Assembly: GCF_964204645.1 (NCBI RefSeq)
Contig: NC_134025.1
Location: forward strand, 5,399,001 to 5,463,000
Length of the DNA stretch: 64,000 nt
DNA from: Tubulanus polymorphus
Lineage: Eukaryota; Nemertea; Palaeonemertea; Tubulaniformes; Tubulanidae
Direction of reading: 5' to 3'
The translations under genes and the position numbers were made by a program. Positions 11,401-24,700 of this stretch are shown piece by piece; the first letter of the stretch is position 1; every line of letters begins with the position of its first letter. Under the pieces are notes generated by a model. The model was not told where the DNA came from. It was given only the letters and a program-made list of their open reading frames with translations, and did not search any database.

Positions 11401-11840
11401 ACAGTATTTAAAATAGGGTCCTCTCACGGGACAGTGTGTTGAATCGGGTCCTCTCACGGGACAGTATTTAAAATCGGGTTCCTTCGCGGGACAGTATTTA
11501 AAATAGGGTCCTCTCACGGGACAGTGTGTTGAATCGGGTCCTCTCACGGGACAGTATTTAAAATAGGGTCCTCTCACGGGACATTGTGTTGAATCGGGTC
11601 CTCTCACGGGACAGTATTTAAAATCGGGTTCCTTCGCGGGACAGTAATTGAAATAGGGTCCTCTCACGGGACAGTGTGTTGAACCGGGTCCTCTAACGGG
11701 ACAGTATTCAAAATCGGGTCCTCTCACGGAACAGTGTGTTTAATCGGGTCCTCTCACGGGACAGTATTTAAAATCGGGTCCTCTCACGGGACATTGTGTT
11801 GAATCGGGACCTCTCACGGAACGGTAACTTGAATCGCGGG
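8440..11840 (-). repeat. array 2: about 113 copies of the same 30-bp repeat, inverted
   Basis: The unit reads GGGTCCTCTCACGGGACAG plus a variable segment, the reverse complement of array 1. A higher-order trimer (90 bp: a TGTGTTGAATC unit, a TATTTAAAATC unit with TTCCTTCGCG, and a TATTTAAAATAG unit) repeats in runs at about 9510-9870, 10390-10600 and 10890-11560. A larger block is duplicated with an offset of 1,290 bp: 8611-9060 matches 9901-10350, including the private variant TCCACTTACG. Two neighbouring units at about 11280 and 11370 are 29 bp long, sharing one deletion. Long open frames on the minus strand follow from the 30-bp period. Confidence 0.95.
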
Positions 11841-12092
11841 TTCCGTTGTAAAATCCTGCGTGAAAAACGTGCATTCATATCCCCTATTGTCCCCCTGGCC
11901 CTGCAGTAAATTAGAATTTTTCGGTAGGCCCTTATGTATTTATAAATGAAATCAAAATGGAAAATGTAATAATTACAATCGATAGTTGAATTTATTTATT
12001 CATAATCGTTATAGGCAGAATACATAAGAATATATAAGGGACTCGAAACCGCTAGCATTGGAATCGACGTTTCATGTATGAATTCTACATTT
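11841..12092. other. element interior between array 2 and right end
   Basis: About 250 bp of AT-rich sequence with no coding potential. It is not similar to the corresponding left segment, so the inverted symmetry of the element is limited to the arrays and the terminal modules. Confidence 0.4.
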
Positions 12093-12157
12093 GTCCCGTG
12101 AGAGGACCCATGTCCCGTCACAGGCCCGGGTCCTCTCACGGGACGCTGCAGTTTAAC
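12093..12157 (-). repeat. right terminal inverted repeat with modules A-B-A'
   Basis: Read inward from the right end (minus strand): GTTAAACTGCAGC (12157-12145), module A (12144-12129), module B (12126-12112) and an inverted copy of A (12108-12093). The order of the first three parts equals that of the left end; the third module differs (A' here, B' on the left). Confidence 0.7.
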
Positions 12158-12164
12158 TCATATG

Positions 12165-12172
12165 GATTGCAC
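12165..12172 (+). repeat. target-site duplication, right copy (GATTGCAC)
   Basis: Exact copy of 2568-2575 in the same orientation, directly outside the right end of the element and 24 bp before the YRDC start codon. Confidence 0.65.
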
Positions 12173-12196
12173 CAAAATGATGAAATACATCGAGAA

Positions 12197-13579
12197 ATGC
12201 TAAGATTTGGCCGTTTAATAGGTACCCAAGTTAGAAGAATGGAGCCTCGCATGAAAATCACCATCAAGGATGTTAGTAGTGGTAAGGTTGACGTAGGCCG
12301 CTGTTAGTGTTAAATCAGTTTTAACCTCTCTCTGTTCTAACCAATCAATCTTTTGCCTTTTTGGTGGTAAGGCTTCTTATAATCGGATTTTACTAACCAA
12401 CAATGTGGTTTGTGAAACTATCCGATCGTGAACCTAAACCAAAGACATCTTCTGACTTGGGTTCAATGATTTGCCAGTACGGGTTGGTCATTGATACGGT
12501 ACTTCCATTCACTATCGATTAAATTGTGACATCCCTGTATTCTTTCTTATTTCATGATATATCACTGACTTATTGAATTATCAAGCCTTAAACAATCAAT
12601 TCATTCACAATTCACTGCAATGTTTCTAATTCAAATTATATTTGTTCAAATTAATGCTTAAGTTTGATGTATCTTTCAGATGAATGTATCGTTCAAGCAA
12701 CTGAGACTCTGAACAGAGGAAATATTATTGCAATTCCAACTGACACCATATATGGTGTAGCAGGGCTTGCTCAAAATAGTGATGCGATCAGTAAGATATA
12801 TGAATTAAAGAACAGAAATCCAGAAAAACCGATTGCTATTTGTGTGGCAGATATTGAGGATGTATTTAAGTATGTTCTGTTTTTTGATTATCAAAGGTTT
12901 TTGATATATGCTTGGTTTAGAAAATTTTATGTTGGATTTTCCAGATGGGGTAAAGTAACGCTTAGTATCAATCAATTACATGAATTGCTTCCCGGACCCG
13001 TCACCTTACTGTTTGAGAGAACGAATGCTTTAAATGCAGATCTCAATCCCAAAACCAGCATCGTAGGAATCCGCATACCAGATCACAATTTCGTTCGTCA
13101 GCTTGTAAGATGTTGTGGTGGACCACTAGCACTGACTAGTGCCAATATCAGCTCTACCCGCAGTACATTAGCCATTCAGGTAGGCAACTGGGTTTGTAAT
13201 GAATTTTACTGAATTGAAAATTACTGCAGGTAATCGCATTACAACTAGATGATAACTTTATTAGCAGCATTTCATTTGCCATTGAATCTATAGGAATTCA
13301 AAGATATCTGGCCGAAATTAGATATGGTTTGTGATGGTGGTATATTAGGAGACACTTTAGAATCTCGTGCTGGATCAACTGTCGTTGATCTCTCTAAGCA
13401 GGGCCAATTCAAGATTGTAAGAGAAGGAAGGTAAGATTATCATACACATTTTTGAATGGAATCTTTCACTTATCGTTATTAAAACAATTAAATCTATCTA
13501 TTCCAGTGCATACAAGGAAACTGTAAATAAACTGGTCAAAAACTTTAATCTACAAGACACCACACAACCAGATTCGTGA
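12197..13579 (+). CDS. YRDC: threonylcarbamoyl-AMP synthase
   Basis: Five exons join in phase: 12197-12281, 12680-12869, 12945-13179, 13294-13430 and 13507-13579, giving 239 residues. The product makes L-threonylcarbamoyladenylate from threonine, bicarbonate and ATP, the first step of t6A37 formation in ANN-decoding tRNAs. Family motifs are all present: PTDTIYGVAG, KNRNPEKPIAICV, LLPGPVTLL, VGIRIPDH, PLALTSANIS and GSTVVDLS. The first Met gives a leader, MLRFGRLIGTQVRRMEPRM, that is basic with only one acidic residue and resembles a mitochondrial presequence. A second in-frame ATG at 12239 would give a shorter form. In vertebrates the enzyme acts in mitochondria and cytosol. The human protein is somewhat longer, mostly at the N-terminus. 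Assignment of exon 1 rests on phase (G + AT = Asp) and has less support than the rest. Confidence 0.93.
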
Positions 13580-13666
13580 CACACATAGTGACTAGTCAAC
13601 ACCACTTATCCTGTGATAGACAGTTTTATAAATGATTAATAACATTATGATCTAGGCTTTGTGTTT

Positions 13667-13715
13667 AATAAACCATCTCGGATGCTGGGTTTGCATTTCA
13701 CAGAAATTGAATAAA
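13667..13715 (+). terminator. YRDC poly(A) signals
   Basis: AATAAA occurs at 13667-13672 and again at 13710-13715, 90-140 bp after the stop codon. The convergent PET117 transcript has candidate signals (TTTATT on this strand) from 13764, so the two 3' ends lie back to back. Confidence 0.55.
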
Positions 13716-13763
13716 AATCCAATGCAATGACAATGTCAGGCAACAATGAAATAAGGATTTACT

Positions 13764-13775
13764 TTTATTTTATTC
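13764..13775 (-). terminator. candidate PET117 poly(A) signal
   Basis: TTTATT on the plus strand (AATAAA on the transcript strand) at 13764-13769 with a second overlapping copy, about 220 bp after the PET117 stop codon. Confidence 0.45.
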
Positions 13776-13988
13776 AAATATCTGATGATAGACACGTATG
13801 TATAATGTACAGACATGACTTGTAATAATAAACAGTTTTCAGGAATCACAAGTGTTTTTTTCATACTGTCCCCATGGTGTGGCTCCATTTGGGGCCAGTG
13901 ACATCCTACTTGTAAACCCATTTCGTTGGTTCTACAACATGCAGACAAACTGGTTCTGATTTGGTCTATGTAAGTTAGTCAGATTTTG

Positions 13989-14315
13989 TCAGGAGTCCTG
14001 TTTCTGTTTATTGTCTCGTTCTGCTACTAGGATCTTAGTCCATTCTATTTGATCCTGAAGATTTTTTAGATTTTGGGTCTTTTTCATTGCTTGACGCTCC
14101 ACATCACGGTAAACTCCTTCTCTTAACCTCTGAAAATGAAGTTTGAGGTAAATTTAGAACATACATTGGGTTCTACTCTGACTGATGGGCAACCAGTCCG
14201 TGATGTGTAGCCTACTAACCTCTCGCTCGGTCTTTTGTTTGAAATGCACATAAACTATGATACCAGTAGATACGATGATGGAGCCACCTAGAGTCACCTT
14301 CGAAGCCAAAGACAT
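13989..14315 (-). CDS. PET117: cytochrome c oxidase assembly protein PET117
   Basis: Two exons on the minus strand (14315-14220 and 14129-13989, intron 14219-14130) encode 78 residues, close to the roughly 80 of animal PET117. The start MSLASKVTLGG, a hydrophobic stretch at about residues 7-23, then a basic-acidic helical tail beginning RLREGVYRDVERQ are characteristic of the family. PET117 is a small mitochondrial factor needed for assembly of complex IV. The ATG directly follows a TTTTTTCAG acceptor, so a non-coding 5' exon probably lies upstream. The gene is convergent with YRDC and divergent from DZANK1. Confidence 0.93.
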
Positions 14316-14396
14316 CTGAAAAAATAGGGTCGGGTATATCAATTGTAATCTTTCCGGTCCGCATCGTTTTTGACAGCCGATTGATAACCACGAGGT

Positions 14397-14406
14397 GCTG
14401 CCACCT
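14397..14406 (-). promoter_or_regulatory. CTCF-like motif
   Basis: GCTGCCACCT on the plus strand equals AGGTGGCAGC on the minus strand, the core of the bilaterian CTCF consensus. It lies just upstream of the PET117 coding start. Confidence 0.4.
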
Positions 14407-14642
14407 ATGCAGTGTGAAACCACCTTAACTGTCAATGATCGGTTATTCAATAAATGCTTAAACCGACTGAGGCATCAAATTAAGATAATTTGTTCAATTG
14501 ACCCATGAATTAGTCTCATAATTACATTCGGGCATAATTACATTCTATTTTGATAGATAAAATCATAAAAAACCTTCAATTTCCTTTTTGAGCGCTCTGC
14601 GACCTTGAGATTTTATATCAGCCAATCAGAGGTCAGAGTTTG

Positions 14643-14656
14643 GTTACTATGGTAAC
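14643..14656 (+). promoter_or_regulatory. X-box (RFX-binding motif)
   Basis: GTTACTATGGTAAC fits the RFX X-box consensus RYYNYYWTRRNRAC at every position and has perfect GTTAC/GTAAC arms. RFX factors drive ciliary genes, and DZANK1 starts immediately downstream, so this probably controls DZANK1. Confidence 0.65.
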
Positions 14657-15061
14657 GGCCCTGCGAGCTTCACTTCCGCCCGTTCACTTTTGCTGCAAAT
14701 TTCAATCAAAATCTATGGCTGAATGCGGATTTTGATTGTTTGCAAACAGCCTAGAGAATTGGTTAGAAGGTAAATGTAAAACAGTTACAGATAACTTAAA
14801 CCTCTTTAAGTAAAGAAGGAGAGAGGAGCGTCGTTTGATTATTTGTTTGGATTATGTCAAGCCACAACACAGCAGCAAGCAGGCTAGCTATTTTTCTTAA
14901 ATTTTGGGTTGGTCTTGGGATCAGTTTAAAATTTGTTTTTTAAGTCAATGAAAATGAATGAGAAATTTAGTGGGTTGGGCCAACTTCCTTTCTTCCAAGC
15001 TTGTTCTTTTTTTGTAAGGTCTAGTAAGGATACTGCCCAGTAGTAGTTCAACGTAATTGAT

Positions 15062-15173
15062 GATGGTTAAAATTAAGTCTACTCATCAATTCACCAATTT
15101 TTAACTCAATGTAAATCATTGATTGAAATTAAGTCTACTTATCAATTCACCAATTGTTCTGCGACGCGTCCTA
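15062..15173. repeat. 56-bp tandem duplication in DZANK1 5' intron
   Basis: The phrase AATTAAGTCTACT-ATCAATTCACC occurs twice with a period of 56 bp (from 15071 and 15127), with few differences. It ends just before the first coding exon of DZANK1. Confidence 0.6.
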
Positions 15174-15219
15174 CAATGTCAATACAACCACCTTGATTCA
15201 TTTTCAGAACGCTACCACC

Positions 15220-20483
<5,264 letters not shown>

Positions 20484-21267
20484 TGAAATGAGAATAGAGG
20501 GATAGTTTTAATTTCCCTTGATAAAACAATGGTTTGAATTATGTTTAAAATTCAACCGAGTTAAATTGATCTGTAAAGAAATGTGAGAATTTTGGAATTT
20601 TATCGTGTCAATGACATTTCCATCCATGATCAATTGATGTTTGTGTAAATAGACTTATTATTTCAATTATCTATATTATATTTATTTACTTGTATTTGTA
20701 TGAAGTATACAATTTTATATTATTAGTTAATTTATTAAAAACTCATTGAATTATGATTACAAATGCCAAAGTGCAATGGTATGCATGACATATCAGTTTA
20801 TATTGTAGGTGCCTTCACTTATTACACATTCGATGGAAATTATTTTTATATATGTCTTTAGTCAAAAAGAATTTGCCCTTATAATGTCTTAGGTATAATG
20901 ACTGTAGATTATTGTATTTGAACATTTGATGGTCTAGATTGCTCAGAGTCAGAATAGTGATAGAATGTGCTTTAGTAAACGTAATCATGAAAAGTAGTAA
21001 TTTTATATACATGTTATCGCAATTCATAAATTCACTGTGATAAGGATTAACCGCACGGATCCATTCATTCATTCATGATTCATTCAATAAATATTATACT
21101 CATTTGTCCCCTATCTGCAATGTTTAACTTTTTATTTTTTGGGTGCTTTCAGACCAAATAAGCGAGTTTCTGCTATTGGTTGTGGTATTCGTGGACCGAT
21201 CACTTAATAAAATGAATCAGGACTGGGGAGTGACCTATTAACATTCTAATTACGAGTTGGTGAACAA

Positions 21268-21598
21268 AGGCCTTTTTATGAACACTCGATTAGTATATTC
21301 GAGTATGCAAAACGTTTTTATGAGCATGGATTATGTCATAATCCGTCATTTTTATGAACATTGGTTATCATAATTATTTAGCATACTCAGCATACTCGCT
21401 CGGCGAGCAAGTATGCCGATTATCTAATCCAACCGATATGGTGTTCTCGGTAGAAGTCGCTGCTGAGTAGGCCATAATTGAATAATTTCTACCTGGCGTT
21501 TTTATCAACCAACATACCCGGTTATGCTAATTGACACTAATCGGCTATATAATCTAAATAGCTAATCTATTTCGATTTTGCTGGTTCATAAAAAGGCC
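21268..21598. mobile_element. MITE-like inverted-repeat element upstream of MIPOL1
   Basis: AGGCCTTTTTATGAAC at 21268-21283 is exactly inverted at 21583-21598. The roughly 300-bp core repeats the TTTTTATGA motif several times and codes for nothing. A target duplication is not clear. Confidence 0.6.
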
Positions 21599-21691
21599 TC
21601 ATCTTCGAAGCCGAATCTGGAATGTCGTACCTTGGATATTTATGGAGCCATCCTCCATACATTGTATATACTAGAATATTTACCGTCGCGT

Positions 21692-21701
21692 GCTGCCACC
21701 T
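21692..21701 (-). promoter_or_regulatory. CTCF-like motif at MIPOL1 promoter
   Basis: GCTGCCACCT (AGGTGGCAGC on minus) with TAGC following on the plus strand, giving GCTAGGTGGCAGCAC on the minus strand, the closest match to the CTCF consensus in the window. It is 45 bp before the MIPOL1 start codon. Confidence 0.45.
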
Positions 21702-21745
21702 AGCAATCAGAGTTTGTTTACATATGGCGGTCAAGATCAACAAGA

Positions 21746-24700
21746 ATGGGTAAAGAATCGAATGATACTGTGCAATATCACGCTAGACTCGACAAAACAC
21801 CAGAACCCCGTGTTTTTGAACACCTAGATATCGAAGACAAACGTGCATTGTGTAATTTAAGAACAGCTGGTTCGGGCTACCGCTCGAAACTCGCATCATT
21901 GAGAGATGAAATCGATGAAAAGTGAGTTTTTGTTGAGACGTTCAACTTATCTTTTTTTTCTTAAAATGATATATGAATTTCAATACTGCGTCGTTTCTAC
22001 CTTGAACATTTTCTAATCCGTACGTATAACATATATAGTTAAACAGTCCTAATGGGCTGGCTAACAACTATAGTAGGCCTATACGTTCAGACTCGTAGAG
22101 CGCGGCCCTGCTGGTGCCCCGGTGGTGGGGAACCCCCTGCAAAAATTTTTAGTTTTGCTCATTTTATGAACTGAGCCAAATTTTCAAACTTTTTCTTGGG
22201 GAGACCCTGCTCAGTACCAACAGAATTATGAATATGAACCCACCTGCATACTTCCCACACTGTAAATATGGGACTGATGTTCATTTACCAAAAAATCAAT
22301 AGGCCTATATGGTGTTTTGGAACGGTGGTTTAGTAAAATCATGCTTCATTTTTATAAGCAATTCATGAATTCATGAAAACATTTTATGCTTAATATTCTT
22401 ACAGGCTACTTGTAAATTATTCTTCTATTATTTAGTTGAGCTATTGTAAATTATTAATACGGTTTGTAAAATGTTTATTTATATGCATGATAATGCTTTG
22501 GTATAGGTTGGCTCAGGTTTTTTTAATACTTAAAGCCTTTTGACTTATTTCAATACTGCTGCTGGTATTTACTCTGTTGGTTGAACGAGTTTCCTTATAT
22601 AATAGCCTATCACTCACTCTATCAGCTAGAATTTAGTCTCAACTTTCACCACTAGATGGTAGCACGAGTTGTTTTTAGTATCTATTATGTGGCAGTTTTT
22701 CATGCGCGCATGCCGGCATCGTTTTGTAAAGCTTATTAAAGATAAATTTGATTGACTGTCGTCGGATGATAGCGAATTAAGACCTGCGCAAATTCACTTC
22801 ACGCATTGTCAAACAGCTAATGCTATTACCGACGAATGATGTCAAATACTCTCGAAGATTACCACCGTACAATTGTGGCCGGTGAAGTCCTAACACCGCC
22901 GCGTGAATACAAAACAAAGTGTCTCTCAAATCAGCCAGAAAATATCCGTTGTACACGTTGATTACGGCTAATTTAAATAAGCCCTTTTGCAGCAATGGCG
23001 AGATAATTGGATGATTATAGTGGCCGGAAAATTTCGTCGATATTAATTCATCGATTTCGCTTATCGCACGCAATCCTGTCAAAGACGCGCATTGATATCA
23101 GGCGCGCGCAGATCACAGTGAGGAACGCGAGACGAAATATCGTCGATTCGCGTAAATGAGTGGCATCATATGTGCGATCATGATTAATGTAAATTTGTTC
23201 ACAGATCACAAGCGCGTTGATGAACGGTTATTACATGTGTCGGGTAAACTTACCCTGAGGCCGACGCACAAAATTTCACTGCTCGGTGTACAGGAATGAG
23301 AACATCGATTTCGATCCCTAGAAATAAACTTGAAATTGGATCCTTTGAAAAAATTTTGAAATTGAGAAAGATTTGAAAACTTTCTCAATTGATATTTAAC
23401 TCGATTGTAAGCTTTTGTAATCGGATTGGCTCGTATGTGAAAATATCCGATCTAGAAATCAAATCACAGTCAGGTTACCGACTAATTATAGCATATAATG
23501 AATTATATGAAAATCCAATTTGCTTCAAATTTTAAAAGCTATTATATTGGCACATTTTCTTGTTGGCCCCTGGCAAAAAATGCCTCTGTGTGATTCTACA
23601 TCTGGTACAGCTGTTTGATAAATAGTTTCCATATACTCCAGACTCAGATAATCATTCAATGTATATCTATATGGCAGCAGGTGTTTATATCAGTACTAGA
23701 CTGCTGTGGAATATTGTAGTAGTACGCACTGCTGTAGATATCCATATATGTATGAAGGCCCCTATGGGTAATTCATGAAAAGAGCCACATGGATAGTATT
23801 CTTGGCATTAAAAAAAATTAGTACACCTTAGGGACAAGTTTCATATACTGGTATCAACTTGAACCCAGGATTTAGTTTGTAAGTACATCATTAGCTCGTA
23901 TGATTAGTGTCTTTGAATGTTATTTGCAATAATCCTTTTCTTTCTGAGATTTCAATCACACGGGCTCGTATTTGAAGTTTTGGGGTCAACTGTTGCTTAG
24001 TTCATCCAGTATCCTTGAAGTTTGGGGTGAACTGTAGCTTAGATCATCCAGTTTCAGAGATACTGGATGATATAAGCTATAGTTTACCCCCAAATTCAAA
24101 TACGAGCCCTGTGATTTCAATGAAATGAACTGTGGATGTATAAACTAGTATGTCCATGATTGAGCAGAGTTAAATTTGATTCATTAGCCTATCGGTATTT
24201 CTACAGCTTTTAAAGGCATCTCGCAGAAGTCTATTACACCAATGGCAGTGACCCCAACACATCAGCAATGTTCCATATAGACCAACATTGAAGGATTTCG
24301 AAAAATTCTGCATTCTATTACTTTTGATTTTCCACCCTTTGTTCATCGATGAAGTCTTCAGTTTCCCAATAGATGACAATTTCTGTTCTAATATTTTGAC
24401 CGGATATGAAATGGTATAGGCCTAGGTCTAATAGTATAAATGGGTGGAGTGAAAAATGACTAACGAGTCATATTGATTTCAGTATTATTAATCATCACTA
24501 CACACATATACACTGATATGCATATTCATAAAGCTATCCATAAAAACTGAATCATGTCATCATGTGCGGCTGCGACACTAAAGCCTCACTCGCTTAATCT
24601 GGACATTTTTGCCTTATGTTTCCTGTACAAATAGGTTAGTAAAGCACTAAAAAGATAGTTGGAATATAAAATTGTATGTTGAGGTGGCATGGTACAGACC

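Larger units (their letters stand above)
2576..12164. mobile_element. foldback-like DNA transposon carrying an OTU-PHD gene
   Basis: This 9,589-bp unit is bounded by an 8-bp direct repeat. Its inverted ends share GTTAAACTGCAGC (2583-2595 and, reversed, 12145-12157), followed by modules of the type GTCCCGTGAGAGGACC and GGCCTGTGACGGGAC. Inside are two arrays of the same 30-bp repeat in opposite orientation (about 3045-4858 and 8440-11840), with a plus-strand gene between them. Long inverted arms made of tandem repeats are the mark of foldback elements (FB in Drosophila, TU in sea urchin, the latter with 8-bp duplications). I see no transposase: the central gene encodes OTU protease and PHD domains and is damaged. 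The element is therefore probably non-autonomous now, or the gene has another role. The outermost seven bases of the two ends match poorly, so the exact termini are uncertain by a few bases. Confidence 0.75.
14316..15207. promoter_or_regulatory. bidirectional PET117/DZANK1 promoter and non-coding 5' exons
   Basis: The two coding starts are 0.9 kb apart and divergent. The likely core is about 14560-14700, slightly richer in GC than its surroundings, with an X-box (14643-14656) and an ETS-type CACTTCCG (14671-14678). A non-coding DZANK1 exon may end at 14769, before GTAAAT, and splice to the acceptor at 15207. A CTCF-like site lies at 14397-14406. Confidence 0.6.
20484..21745. other. DZANK1-MIPOL1 intergenic region
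   Basis: This 1.26-kb stretch holds the DZANK1 3' untranslated region, with AATAAA at 21086-21091 and 21206-21211, then a MITE at 21268-21598 and the presumed MIPOL1 promoter. The promoter side has a CTCF-like site at 21692-21701 and a Fox-like TGTTTACATA at about 21715. No other coding potential is convincing. Confidence 0.5.

Noticed and set aside
3045-11840. Regular 30-bp repeats as a CRISPR array
   Set aside because: Units are head-to-tail without unique spacers, there are no cas genes, and the DNA is clearly eukaryotic.
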